A DNA stretch of 64,000 bases from Proluteimonas luteida (GTDB taxonomy: Bacteria > Pseudomonadota > Gammaproteobacteria > Xanthomonadales > Xanthomonadaceae): contig NZ_JAIWPT010000002.1 of the NCBI RefSeq assembly GCF_021191695.1, forward strand, positions 186,001 through 250,000, in the 5' to 3' direction. Under the pieces are notes generated by a model. The model saw nothing but the letters and a program-made list of their open reading frames with translations. It had not been told where the DNA came from and did no database searches. The translations under genes and the position numbers were made by a program. Each line of letters opens with the position of its first letter. Position 1 is the first letter of the stretch. Positions 1 through 9,441 of this stretch are shown here, in pieces.

Positions 1-85
1 GAACGACGACGAGGAAGACGAGGGCAGCGTGCCCGCGCCTTCCGCGGACGCAGCGGCCGCATCCGCGGCATCGGATCGGCGATGA
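1..85 (+). CDS. C-terminal end of an unidentified protein (5' partial)
   Basis: Reading frame 2 is open from the window edge to a TGA at 83-85 and encodes 27 residues, an acidic stretch followed by an Ala/Ser-rich tail. The stop overlaps the ATG of the next gene by four bases (ATGA), so the two are very likely co-transcribed and translationally coupled. In related genomes small membrane proteins such as phage-holin/YqjE-like proteins often sit here, but the visible tail is too short to identify the product. Confidence 0.5.
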   Translation, partial: NDDEEDEGSVPAPSADAAAASAASDRR

Positions 86-624
86 ATTTCGAAGGCCTGA
101 AATCGCGGGTCGAACGCGCCGAGTCGCTGGTCGACGGCCGCCTGTCGCAGACCGGCGATCGCTATGCCGCGCTCAAGCTGAGCTGGCGCGAGGCCTGGAC
201 GCCGCCGCGGATCATCCTTGCCGGCCTGATCGCCGGTTTCGTCACCGGCCGTTCCCAGCCGCGCGACGCGCTGCAGAAGCTCGGCAAGCTCGGCGGTCCC
301 AAGTCGATCCAGCTGGTGACGTCGATCGCGAGCATGCTCACGTCGATGCAGGCGGCCTACGCGGCGGCCACCGCGGAGAAGGCGGCGGACACTGCCGACG
401 ACGCGGCGAACGACGTCCAGGACGCGGCCGCGACCGTGCAGCAGGAAGCGCAGGCGCCGGGTCCGGCAACGGGAACCGCGGCACCATCGCAGGCGGCCCC
501 GTCTACGACGCCCGAGGTACCCGACGACGCGCCGCGTCCCGACCGCAATCGTCCGGATCCCGCGCTCACCGCGCAGCCGCCACCGGCGGAAGCCGCCACC
601 GACGTTTCCGAACCCGAGCGCTGA
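82..624 (+). CDS. Hypothetical protein with an Ala/Pro-rich acidic tail
   Basis: 180 aa, not recognised as a named family. Residues 1-45 look amphipathic and charged, residues about 46-60 form a short hydrophobic glycine-rich segment (IILAGLIAGFVTG), and residues 95-120 are helical and rich in Ala, Asp and Gln. The last 60 residues are low-complexity Pro/Ala. This suggests a small membrane-associated protein with a disordered C-terminus. The ATG overlaps the upstream stop (ATGA), and the AI-2E family transporter starts 29 bp downstream, so all three probably form one operon. Function unknown. Confidence 0.65.
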   Translation: MNFEGLKSRVERAESLVDGRLSQTGDRYAALKLSWREAWTPPRIILAGLIAGFVTGRSQPRDALQKLGKLGGPKSIQLVTSIASMLTSMQAAYAAATAEKAADTADDAANDVQDAAATVQQEAQAPGPATGTAAPSQAAPSTTPEVPDDAPRPDRNRPDPALTAQPPPAEAATDVSEPER

Positions 625-653
625 GGCGGCACCCCGCCGTCCAGACCACACGA

Positions 654-1775
654 GTGAGCATCCCGGTCACCCCGCCTCCTGCCGACGACGCGCCGGCGCC
701 GTCGCCGATGCCGGTGCAGCCGCGTCCGCGCGCGCCGACCGCGCTGGTGGTGCTGGCCACGCTGGCGGTGCTGGCGACCCTGTGGGCCGCGCAGGCGGTG
801 ATCCTGCCGGTACTGCTGGCGATGTTCTTCGCGCTGGTCGGCAATCCGCTGCTGCGCGGCCTGCGCCGGCTGTGGATCCCGCGCTTCGCCGGTGCGCTGC
901 TGGTGCTGGTCGCCGGGCTGGCGGCCGCCGGCGCACTCGGCACCCAGCTCTACGGCCCGGCCAGCGAATGGGTGCAGCAGGCACCGAAACAGTTGCGCAC
1001 GCTGGCGCCGCGGCTCAAGCGGATGACCCAGCCGATGCACCAGGCCAACCAGGCGGCCGAGTCGTTCGCGCGCGCCACCGAGGACCGGCCGCAGCGGCGC
1101 GTGCAGATGGTGCAGATCCAGGACAACAGTTCGTGGCGCACGCTCGTCGCCACCCCGCGCATGCTGGCCTCGGTGCTGGCCGTGGTGCTGCTGACGTTCT
1201 TCTTCATGGTCTATGGCGAGAACCTGCAGCGCAACGCCATCGCGCTGCTGCCCACGCGCCAGCGCAAGAAACTGACGGTCGACATCCTGCAGTCGATCGA
1301 GCGCGAGATCTCGCGCTACGTGCTGACGATCTCGATCATCAACACCCTGCTGGGCGCGGTGTTCGCCGGCCTGCTGCTGGGCATGGGCTTCAGCCTGCCC
1401 GATGCGCTGCTGTGGGGGACGGTCGCCGCGCTGCTGAACTTCGCCCCCTACGTCGGGCCGCTGCTGGGCGTGCTGCTGATGCTGCTAGTGGGCTTCACCA
1501 GCCACGACGGCAGCTGGCCGGCCGCGGCGTGGGCGCCGCTGGTGCCGGCGGCGGCGTACCTGGCCCTGCATACCGTCGAGGGCCAGATCGTGACCCCGAT
1601 CGTGCTCGGCCATCGCATGGCGCTGTCGCCGCTGGTGCTGATCCTGGCGCTGATGCTGTTCGGCTGGATGTGGGGCATCGTCGGACTGCTGCTGGCGGTG
1701 CCGCTGCTGGTCTGCGTCAAGCTGGTGCTGGCGCGCGTCGAAGGCTTCGAGGGCTGGGCGCGGCTGCTGGCGTGA
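654..1775 (+). CDS. AI-2E family transporter (PerM/YdiK type)
   Basis: 373 aa inner-membrane protein of the AI-2E exporter/PerM superfamily. There is a Pro-rich cytosolic N-terminus (1-25), then a hydrophobic pair at about 26-85. The middle part (about 100-160) is polar and is followed by membrane segments at about 165-185 and from 220 to the end. Conserved family features are visible, including the segment ending in LLNFAPYVGPLLG and the late GQIVTPIVLGHRMALSPLVLILALM region written here in summary (the ILGxxLxLxPLxxL-type motif). Substrates vary across the family (ions, autoinducer or unknown), so the substrate is not assigned. The start is GTG; no ATG is suitably placed. It lies 29 bp after the previous gene. 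Confidence 0.85.
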   Translation: MSIPVTPPPADDAPAPSPMPVQPRPRAPTALVVLATLAVLATLWAAQAVILPVLLAMFFALVGNPLLRGLRRLWIPRFAGALLVLVAGLAAAGALGTQLYGPASEWVQQAPKQLRTLAPRLKRMTQPMHQANQAAESFARATEDRPQRRVQMVQIQDNSSWRTLVATPRMLASVLAVVLLTFFFMVYGENLQRNAIALLPTRQRKKLTVDILQSIEREISRYVLTISIINTLLGAVFAGLLLGMGFSLPDALLWGTVAALLNFAPYVGPLLGVLLMLLVGFTSHDGSWPAAAWAPLVPAAAYLALHTVEGQIVTPIVLGHRMALSPLVLILALMLFGWMWGIVGLLLAVPLLVCVKLVLARVEGFEGWARLLA

Positions 1776-1883
1776 CTGCCCGCGCCACCCACCCGGCGAT
1801 CCCTTCCGCGCCTGCGGCATGCCCTGCCGAGCGCCACGCCGGACCTGCCGACGTGGCGCTGGGCCCGGAATGCAGCGCCGGGA

Positions 1884-4800
1884 TCACCAGCTGAAGCCGG
1901 CACCCGCAGACACGCTGCTCTCGCCGCCGGCGACCGCGCCGCCGATCGACACGCTGGCGCGATTGCCGATCGCCCGCTGGTAGCCGACCGCGATCGCCTG
2001 CTCGCCGCCCTGCGCGCCGACGCCGACCCCGACCCGGTTGCGCCCCGCCAGCCCGGCGGTGTTCAGGGCCATGCCGGCATACGCGCCGCTCATCGCGCCC
2101 ATGCGGTCGATGCGGCGATCCTGGTGGCGGAAGCGGTCGTCGATCTCGCCGCGCAATGCCGAGAAGTTGTCCTCCCACGCCGCGAAACGCCCATCGGTAT
2201 ACGCATTGGCGTCCTTCAGGGTGCGCGCATCGCCGGCCTCGACCTGGGCGACGTTGGCCGCATCGGTGTCGTTGACGCCTTCGGCGACGTTGGTCACCCG
2301 CCGCTGGTGGTCGGCACTGCCCACCGAGACGGTGTCGGCCTCGTCGGCGACCGCGCCTTGGCCCAGCGCGACCGCGCCGTCGGCGGTGACGCTGGCACCC
2401 TGGCCGAGCGCGGTGCCGGATGCCGCCTCGACACGGCTGTCGGCACCCACCGCCACCGCGTGGGATGCACCGGCCTCGATCGTCGCGTTGCTGCCCAGCG
2501 CGGCGCCGCCGTCGGCCTCGACCACCGCGCCATGCCCGACCGCGGTGTCGTTGCCGTCGATGGCGACGCTGTCGTTGCCGATGGCGAGCCCGCTGCCCTG
2601 GCCCGCGGGCGCGCCATTTCCATTGCCATTGCCATTGCCATTGCCGTTGCCGTTGCCACCGCCGGCGCCCGAGCCACTCTCCAGCACGCCGATCCGGCCG
2701 TCGAGCCCGGACAGCGCACCATCGAGCGCGCCGAGCGCATCACCGACGTTGCCGTAGTGGCTGCCCTGGACCGAGAACACGCTGCCGATCAGGCGGCCGC
2801 CGGCATCGACCACCGTGCCGCCGCCGAACGCACTGGCGACCGAATCCATCGCCGCGTGCACCTGCGCGCCATTGACGGCATCGCGGCTGTTCGCATTGAT
2901 CGCACCGCCGGCGACGTTGGACAGCCGCGTGCCATCCTCGCCGTCGAGCGTGACCCGGCCGCGGCTGTCGTCGTCGTAGGCCACCGCGTTCCCGGCCACG
3001 CCCTCGATGTCGCCGATGCGGTCCTCGATCCCGTCGACCCGGCCTTCGACCGCGCCGACGCGCTGGTTGGTCTCGAACAGCTGGCTGCCGTTGACCGCGT
3101 CGCTGCTGTCCTCGGACAGCTCGCCGGCGGCGACGTTGGTCAGCAGCGTGCCGTCCTCGCCGGCGAGGGTGATCCGCGAGCGGCTGTCGTCGTCGTAGCC
3201 GATGGCATTGTCGGCGACGTCGCCGAGCCGATCGGCCACCGCGCTGAGCTGGTCGAGATTGACTGCATCGGTGCCTTCAGTGCCCGCGGCCACGTTGGTG
3301 ATCTGGCGCTCGGCGCCGACGGCGCCGACCGACACCGTGTTGGCGCGGTCGGCGACGGAGTACCAGCCGATGGCGATCGAATCGGTCGCGATTGCCTCCG
3401 CATGCGCACCCAGCGCGATGCCGCCCTCGGCTGCTGCGCGGCTCTGGTAACCGAACGCCGCGCCGTAATCGCCGGACGCCGTGGCCGTCACGCCGACCGC
3501 AGTGGCGCTGTCTCCATGTGCCGAACCCCAGCTCCCGACCACCATCGAGCGGTCCGAGGAGGCCGAACTGTTGGCGCCCAGTGCCATCGACGACAGGCCC
3601 AGCGCCGTCGCGTTGGTGCCGATCGTGACCGACAACTCACCGCGCGCATTGCCGCCGACGGCGGTCGCCATCCAACCGTCGGCAAAGGCACCGCTGCCGA
3701 TCGCGGTCGCACCGGTTTCGAGCGCACGCGCGCCTGCGCCGACCGCAGTGCTCTGGTCACCGGTGGCCAGGGTGGGAAACTCCTCCATCTCGCCAGTCAC
3801 GCCGTTCAACGCATACAGATGGCCGCCGATGGCGGTGGCACTCGCACCGGCGGCGTGGCTGCCGGCACCGTAGGCAGTGGCGTAATCGGCGACCGCCAGG
3901 CTGTCCAGACCACCGGCAGTCGCATGTCGTGCCAAGGCGTACGCGCCGCTGCCGAAAGCGGATGCGCCCTGTCCGCCGGCATGCGCGCCCGACCCCGCCG
4001 CGGTGGCGAAATCGCCATCGACGCTGGCCTCCTGTTCGTTGTCCCCGTCGCCGGTGGCCGCGAAGTAGCGATTGACCGACGTTGCGTCGCGCAGTTGGTC
4101 GAGATTGACCGCATCGGTACCTTCGGTCCCCGCGGCGACATTGACGATCTGGCGCTCGGCACCGGCGTCGCCGACCGACACCGTGTCCACCCGGTCGGCG
4201 ACCGCGCCGATGCCCAAGGCCACGCTGCCGTCGGCGACGGCATGCGCGTCCGCGCCAAGCGCGAGGCTGCCATCGCCGTCGGTGCGGCTGCGGAAGCCGA
4301 GCGCGACGCTCTGCTCGCCATGGGCACGCGCCACCTGGCCCAGCGCGGTCGCGCTGTCGGCGAACGCGCCGGCGCTGCCGCCGACGGCCAGCGTGCGCAT
4401 GGCCCCGGCGGCCGCGCTGTGGCCGAGCGCGGTCGAATGATCCGCGGCCGCGGTCGCCATCACGCCGACCGCAGTCGTCGAGTGCCCGCGGGCGCTGCCG
4501 GCGACCGCCACCGCCATCTCGCCGCCGGCATAGGCGCCGGCGCCGATCGCGGTCGAGGCGTACTCCAGCGCGCGCGCGCCGGCGCCGACCGCGGTGCTCT
4601 CGCGACCGGCGGCGATCGTGGCGAACTCCTCCATCTCCCAGGTTTCGCCGTTCATCACGTACAGGTGGCCGCCGATCGCGGTCGCGCTGTCGGCGGACGC
4701 GTCGGCACCGGCGCCGAACGCGCTGGCGTAGTCGGCCGAGGCCGCGCTGTTGAAGCCGACCGCCGTGGTGTGCTTCTCGAACGCGAACGCGCCGCTGCCG

Positions 4801-6749
4801 AACGCGGAGGAACCGAGCTCGCCGGCCAGCGCGCCGGAGCCGGCGGCAGTGCCGAAATCGCCCTGGACCAGCGCCGGCTGGTCGTTGTCGGCGTCGCCGC
4901 TGGCCTCCAGGTAGCGGGCGCTGCCGGCGACGGCCTCGAGCTGGGCGAGGTTGACCGCGTCGGTCGCCTCGGTGCCGGCAGCGACGTTGACGATCTGCCG
5001 TTCCTCGCCGGCGGCGCCGACCGACACCGTGTCGGCGCGGTCGGCAACCGACCACGCGCCGAGCGCGACGCTGTTCACCGCGGTCACGTCGCTGTGCGCG
5101 CCGAGCGCGGTGCTGCGCGCCACCCGGCCCTTGGCCTGGCGGCCGAAGGCGCTGGCGTAGTCGCCGGCAGTGCCCGCGTACTGGCCGACGGCGGTGTTGG
5201 ACTCGTCGTAGGCGACCGCGTTGGCACCGACCGCGACGCTGCGCGCGCCCTCGGCACGGGCGCTGGCGCCGAGCGCGACGCCGAGCACGTCGTAGGCGCG
5301 CGCCTGGTTGCCGATGGCGACCGCGCGGTTGCCGAGCGCGGTGGTGGCCGAGCCGATCGCGATCGCCTGCCGGCCGCTGGCCTCGGACGTGGCACCGACC
5401 GCGACCGTGCCGTAGTCGGTCGCGTGCGCGGCGACGCCGATCGCGGTCGCCTGCTTGCCGGACGCGGTGGTGCTCCAGGTCTCCCATTCCCAGGTTTCGC
5501 CGTTCATGACCTGCATCTGGCCGCCGATCGCGGTCGAGCCCTCGTCGCTCGCCTGGCTGCCGGCGCCGTAGGCGGTGGCGTTGCTGCCGTCGGCGAGGCT
5601 GTTGATGCCGCCGGCGGTGGCCTGCTCGCCCAGCGCGAACGCGCCGCTGCCCAGCGCCGACGCACCCATGCCGATCGCCGTCGCCGCCGAGCCCACCGCG
5701 GTCGCGAAATCGCCATCGATGGTGGCCGGTCCGTCGTTGTCGGCGTCGCCGCTGGCGGCCAGGTAGCGGGCGCTGCCGGCCATCTCCTCCAGCTGCGCGA
5801 GGTTCACCGCGTCGGTCGCCCCGGTGCCGGCGGCGACGTTGACGATCTGCCGTTCCGCGCCGGCGGCGCCGACCGAGACCGTCGCGGCCCGGTCCGCCAG
5901 CGCGCCGCGGCCCAGCGCCACGCTGTCCTCTGCGGCGCTGCGGGCATCGACACCGAGCGCCAGACTGCCGAAGCCCTCGCTGCGGCTGCGCCAGCCGATC
6001 GCGACGCTGCGGTCGCCCAGCCCCCGGGCCACGGCACCGATGGCGATGGCACTGTCGCCGTTGACGAGGCCACCGGTGCCGATCGCGATGCCGCGGTCGA
6101 TCGTGACCCCCGCTCCGTTACCGACCGTGACCGCACCATGCCCGCGCGAGTTGGCATTGACGCCCAGTGCGGTGGTGTAGTCATCGATCGCATTGCCGCC
6201 CAGCGCCACGCTCAGGCGCCCGCCGGCGTAGGCGCCGCTGCCGACCGCGGTCGCGGTATGGCCCAGCGCGCGCGCGCCGGCGCCGACCGCGGTGCCGCGT
6301 TCGCCCGAGGCGAGGGTCGGGAACAGCTCCATTTCCCAGGTCTCGCCGTTCATCGAATAGTGGTAGCCACCGACCGCGGTCGCGCTGGTGCCGGAGGCGA
6401 TGCTGCCGCCACCGAAGGCGGCGGCATGTTCGCCGCTGGCCTGGCTGCCGGCGCCGAACGCCGCCGCATGCAGCGCACTGGCCAGCGCCCCGGATCCGGC
6501 CGCGGTCGCGAGTTCGCCGGTCGCGGCGGCATCCTCGTCGCCGCTCGCCTGGAAGTGGCGGCCGCTGTCCGGTACGTCGTCGATGGTGTCGTCGGTCGCT
6601 TGCGCCGCCTCCGCGGCCGGCGCGGGCGGACCGGAGGGGGCGGCAGCCGCCTCGCCGATGACGGTGTCCGGGCCGGCCGCCTGCGCATGGGCCTGGGGGG
6701 CGGCGGAAATCAGTGCGGCGATCGCGAGCGCCAGGGTCGTACGGGTCAT
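1884..6749 (-). CDS. Giant trimeric autotransporter adhesin (YadA/Hep_Hag type)
   Basis: 1621 aa surface adhesin, type Vc secretion. A Sec signal peptide (cleavage probably after AHA at 20-22) is followed by a long head of YadA-like AxAxG degenerate 14-mers. The head is built from four modules of about 283 residues. Each begins near an ASGDxD segment, carries an insert resembling MNGETWEME (near residues 135, 418, 701, 984), and ends in DTVSVG...RQIxNVAAGT..TDAVNLxQL (near 294, 575, 859, 1139). Stalk motifs (DAVNGSQL, DAVNGAQV), a Gly-Asn tract (about 1365-1378), a fifth short head and a C-terminal YadA membrane anchor ending in Phe-Ser-Trp follow. A strong GGAGGAAAGG ribosome site precedes the ATG. 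The likely role is host or surface attachment and autoaggregation. Confidence 0.93.
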   Translation of the reverse strand: MTRTTLALAIAALISAAPQAHAQAAGPDTVIGEAAAAPSGPPAPAAEAAQATDDTIDDVPDSGRHFQASGDEDAAATGELATAAGSGALASALHAAAFGAGSQASGEHAAAFGGGSIASGTSATAVGGYHYSMNGETWEMELFPTLASGERGTAVGAGARALGHTATAVGSGAYAGGRLSVALGGNAIDDYTTALGVNANSRGHGAVTVGNGAGVTIDRGIAIGTGGLVNGDSAIAIGAVARGLGDRSVAIGWRSRSEGFGSLALGVDARSAAEDSVALGRGALADRAATVSVGAAGAERQIVNVAAGTGATDAVNLAQLEEMAGSARYLAASGDADNDGPATIDGDFATAVGSAATAIGMGASALGSGAFALGEQATAGGINSLADGSNATAYGAGSQASDEGSTAIGGQMQVMNGETWEWETWSTTASGKQATAIGVAAHATDYGTVAVGATSEASGRQAIAIGSATTALGNRAVAIGNQARAYDVLGVALGASARAEGARSVAVGANAVAYDESNTAVGQYAGTAGDYASAFGRQAKGRVARSTALGAHSDVTAVNSVALGAWSVADRADTVSVGAAGEERQIVNVAAGTEATDAVNLAQLEAVAGSARYLEASGDADNDQPALVQGDFGTAAGSGALAGELGSSAFGSGAFAFEKHTTAVGFNSAASADYASAFGAGADASADSATAIGGHLYVMNGETWEMEEFATIAAGRESTAVGAGARALEYASTAIGAGAYAGGEMAVAVAGSARGHSTTAVGVMATAAADHSTALGHSAAAGAMRTLAVGGSAGAFADSATALGQVARAHGEQSVALGFRSRTDGDGSLALGADAHAVADGSVALGIGAVADRVDTVSVGDAGAERQIVNVAAGTEGTDAVNLDQLRDATSVNRYFAATGDGDNEQEASVDGDFATAAGSGAHAGGQGASAFGSGAYALARHATAGGLDSLAVADYATAYGAGSHAAGASATAIGGHLYALNGVTGEMEEFPTLATGDQSTAVGAGARALETGATAIGSGAFADGWMATAVGGNARGELSVTIGTNATALGLSSMALGANSSASSDRSMVVGSWGSAHGDSATAVGVTATASGDYGAAFGYQSRAAAEGGIALGAHAEAIATDSIAIGWYSVADRANTVSVGAVGAERQITNVAAGTEGTDAVNLDQLSAVADRLGDVADNAIGYDDDSRSRITLAGEDGTLLTNVAAGELSEDSSDAVNGSQLFETNQRVGAVEGRVDGIEDRIGDIEGVAGNAVAYDDDSRGRVTLDGEDGTRLSNVAGGAINANSRDAVNGAQVHAAMDSVASAFGGGTVVDAGGRLIGSVFSVQGSHYGNVGDALGALDGALSGLDGRIGVLESGSGAGGGNGNGNGNGNGNGNGAPAGQGSGLAIGNDSVAIDGNDTAVGHGAVVEADGGAALGSNATIEAGASHAVAVGADSRVEAASGTALGQGASVTADGAVALGQGAVADEADTVSVGSADHQRRVTNVAEGVNDTDAANVAQVEAGDARTLKDANAYTDGRFAAWEDNFSALRGEIDDRFRHQDRRIDRMGAMSGAYAGMALNTAGLAGRNRVGVGVGAQGGEQAIAVGYQRAIGNRASVSIGGAVAGGESSVSAGAGFSW
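2615..2656. repeat. Seven tandem hexanucleotides inside the adhesin gene
   Basis: Seven consecutive hexamers (CATTTC, four CATTGC, two CGTTGC on the plus strand) encode seven Gly-Asn dipeptides in the adhesin, between the stalk and the last short head. Because the unit is six bases, copy-number change keeps the frame and would alter only linker length. The tract is noticeably less GC-rich than its surroundings. Confidence 0.9.
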
Positions 6750-6862
6750 GACGGGCCTTTCCTCCGGAAACGATGGGCGGGCCGGAGCCCACCGGGGCAG
6801 CCGCGGTCTGCGGCGATCCCGATCCTTCGCCGGGCGCGCCGGGGAAGACCATTCCTGAGCCG

Positions 6863-9283
6863 TTATCGATCCGTTACAGGCGCATTTTCTCCTTTGATTT
6901 CAATCGCCTGCGGCTGGTTTTCCGGAGGCGCCAGCAGCGTCGCGGGGATCGGCCGCTCGCCCGCCAGCCGTTGCGCGGCCTGCAGCGCGCGTGCCCAGGC
7001 GTCGGTCTGGCCCAGGGCGTGGAACAGGCGGGTTTCGAGCAGCGCGAGGTCGAAATCCTGCTGCGCCCACGGCGCGGTGCGGCCGACCAGCGCGGTCGCC
7101 TCGGCCGTCTTGCCATGGGTGACCAGCCACACCGTGCCGGCATAGACCGCCTGCGCGATTTCCTCCGGCACGCCGTCCTGCTCGGCCCGCGCGACCGCGG
7201 TCCGGTAGGCATGCGCGGCGGTCGCGTCGTCGCCCCGGGCCTGCGCGGTCATCGCCACCAGCAACCAGTCCCAGGCATAGCCCTCGCGTTCCGACGACGG
7301 CTGCGGCGCGGCGTCCGCGCGCAGCGGCAGGCCGGCCTCGAGCGCGGCCTGGTGCCGCAGCCAGCGCGCCCGGAACAGGCGCTCGGAGCGGGCGGCGCCC
7401 TGCCAGCGGTCGAGCAGCGCGTCCGCGGCGTGGACCGCGGCGACCGGGTCGCCGCGCCGCCAGGCCATCTCGATCCGCAGGATGTCGGCCCGGTGCAGGT
7501 CGCTGTTGAGCGTCGGCCCGGCGCCATGCGCCTCCAGCACCAGGCCCGCGGCCGAGAACTGGCCCTGCCGCACCATGGCCTCGGCCCGTCCCAGCGCGAT
7601 GTTGGTCAGCTGGCTGGGATCGGTGATGCGCCCGCGCAGCTCCCAGGCCTGTTCCATGCTGGCGCGCGCCTCGTCGGGCTGCAGCAGCATCAGCTGGGTC
7701 TCGGCCAGCGCCACCGACATCGACACCAGTTCGTAGATCGCGCCGAAGCGGCGGAACTCGTCGAGCGTGCGGGCGATGTGCTCGGCCGCCTGCGCCGGCC
7801 GGCCGCGCACCTTCTCGAGGAAACCGAGGCTGGCATCGACCCGGGCGACGGCCAGCGGGTCGCCGGTGCGCGATGCCAGGATGCGGGCCTGGCCGAGGTC
7901 CTCGAGCGCGCCGTCGTAGTCGCCCATCAGCGAGCGGGCCATGCCCCGGCCGTTGAGCGCGTCGCCCTGCAGGGCGATGTCGCCGTCCGGACCGAGCAGC
8001 GCCAGCACCTCGGTATAGTCGCGCTCGGCCGGGGCGCGCTGGTCGAAGCGCCGGTCCACGCCGGCGCGCAGCAACAGCACGCTGGCCCGGAACACGGGAT
8101 CGGCCGCGGCATCGGATTCCAGCAGCCGCGCGACCTCGGCGCGGACCTCCTCGTACAGGCCGGCGCGGAAATCGATCTGGGCCATGCGCAGGCGCAGTTG
8201 CGGATCCTCGCGCTGCGCCGGCGGCGCTTCGTCCAGGATGCGCCGCGCGGCGTCGAGTTCGTTGCTCAACAGCGCGGCCTGCGCGCGCTGCAGCCGCTCG
8301 CTCAGGCCGGCGTCGACGTCCGGGCCCGCCGCGTCGCGTCCCAGCGCGGCAAGCAACCGGCCGCAGGCCTGGTCGGCGGCCTGCACCAGGTCGGCGTGCT
8401 CGCCCCAGGCATGCCGCGCGGCGCCGTCGCGGCCTTCGGCGGTGATCTCCACGCGCCAGCCGGCATCGGTGCGGTCGGCGCGGCTGCCGATCACCCAGTC
8501 GCCGCCCACCGCCTCGCGCAACTGCGCCGACGTCGCCCCGTCGCCGTTGTGTGCGTGCAGCATCGACAGCACGTTCTCGCTGGCCGCGACCGGCAGGCCG
8601 GCGCGACGCAGGCGGTCGCCGATCAGGTCCATCAGCCCCAGCCGGCCCCAGGCGACATCGGGGGCGTGGCCCAGTTCGGTCGGCAGCACCAGGATCGCGC
8701 CGGCACCGGCCGTCGGCGTCTCCGCAGGCGGCGGCGCCCGGTCCGCGGCCCACCATGCGCCGGCAACCAGCAACATGGCGACCAGTACGACGCCGGCGAC
8801 GATCCGCCGGCCCCTGCCGCCGCGCCGGGGCGCGGTCGCCACTGGCGCCGCGGTCGCCGGCGACTGCGCCGCCCCGGCCTCCACTGCCCGAGCCGCCTGC
8901 CCGTCGCTGCCTGCACGGCCGTCGTCGTCGCGGGTCGGCACGGGATCCTCGGCGATCGGCGCGACCGGTTCGACCTCGGCGACCCAGCGGAAGCCATAGC
9001 TCGGCACGGTGCGGATCACCCGCTGCTCCTGGCCGTCGTCGCCCACGGCGCGGCGGGCGCGCAGGATGATCTGGCTCAGCTGCGCATCGGAGACGTTGTC
9101 GCGGGCGAACACCGCCATCGCCAGTTCATCGCGGGACACCGCCCGCTCGCGGTGTTCGAGCAGGTGCTGCAGGCAGGCGAACACCCGTGCCGGCACGGCC
9201 ACCGGCTGTCCGTCGCGAAGCAGTTCGCGGGCGTTGCAATCGAGCAGGTAGTTGGCGAATCGATGGATCTTCGGCATTGGCAT
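6863..9283 (-). CDS. Membrane-anchored winged-helix regulator with TPR-rich sensor region (CadC-like)
   Basis: 806 aa. Residues about 5-100 form an OmpR/PhoB-type winged helix (typical ending RTVPSYGFRWVAEV), as in CadC/ToxR regulators. A single transmembrane helix lies at about 160-178. Residues 190-290 resemble a FlgO/adenylate-cyclase-associated domain seen in such proteins, and from about 310 onward alpha-helical TPR-like repeats are predicted by eye in the periplasm. It probably senses an envelope signal and binds DNA directly from the membrane. It lies 113 bp upstream of the adhesin on the same strand, so the adhesin is a likely target or co-transcribed partner. The start could be Met1 or Met3. 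It is divergent from the HAD gene. Confidence 0.8.
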   Translation of the reverse strand: MPMPKIHRFANYLLDCNARELLRDGQPVAVPARVFACLQHLLEHRERAVSRDELAMAVFARDNVSDAQLSQIILRARRAVGDDGQEQRVIRTVPSYGFRWVAEVEPVAPIAEDPVPTRDDDGRAGSDGQAARAVEAGAAQSPATAAPVATAPRRGGRGRRIVAGVVLVAMLLVAGAWWAADRAPPPAETPTAGAGAILVLPTELGHAPDVAWGRLGLMDLIGDRLRRAGLPVAASENVLSMLHAHNGDGATSAQLREAVGGDWVIGSRADRTDAGWRVEITAEGRDGAARHAWGEHADLVQAADQACGRLLAALGRDAAGPDVDAGLSERLQRAQAALLSNELDAARRILDEAPPAQREDPQLRLRMAQIDFRAGLYEEVRAEVARLLESDAAADPVFRASVLLLRAGVDRRFDQRAPAERDYTEVLALLGPDGDIALQGDALNGRGMARSLMGDYDGALEDLGQARILASRTGDPLAVARVDASLGFLEKVRGRPAQAAEHIARTLDEFRRFGAIYELVSMSVALAETQLMLLQPDEARASMEQAWELRGRITDPSQLTNIALGRAEAMVRQGQFSAAGLVLEAHGAGPTLNSDLHRADILRIEMAWRRGDPVAAVHAADALLDRWQGAARSERLFRARWLRHQAALEAGLPLRADAAPQPSSEREGYAWDWLLVAMTAQARGDDATAAHAYRTAVARAEQDGVPEEIAQAVYAGTVWLVTHGKTAEATALVGRTAPWAQQDFDLALLETRLFHALGQTDAWARALQAAQRLAGERPIPATLLAPPENQPQAIEIKGENAPVTDR

Positions 9284-9429
9284 CCGGGCGGCGAACCCTC
9301 CGATGGCGCCGTTGCACGCCGGATCCCTCCCGGCGGCCGTCCAGTATGACCGATGCCGGCGACCCGGCAGCGCCGACGCCGTCGCAGGTCGCGCCGGGCC
9401 GTGTCGACGGAAGCCGCGGCGGCGACCGC

Positions 9430-9435
9430 TACAAT
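9430..9435 (+). promoter_or_regulatory. -10 element TACAAT, candidate leaderless promoter
   Basis: TACAAT (5/6 to TATAAT) lies exactly 6 nt before the ATG of the HAD gene, so transcription would be expected to start at or next to the start codon. No Shine-Dalgarno sequence is visible. No convincing -35 is seen at 16-18 bp spacing. Confidence 0.45.
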
Positions 9436-9441
9436 GGGCCG

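Noticed and set aside
2124..7145. A 1673-aa plus-strand open frame
   Set aside because: It is exactly antisense to the trimeric adhesin; low-complexity Ala/Arg/Asp composition results from the repeat codons. The adhesin frame has signal peptide, motifs and anchor.
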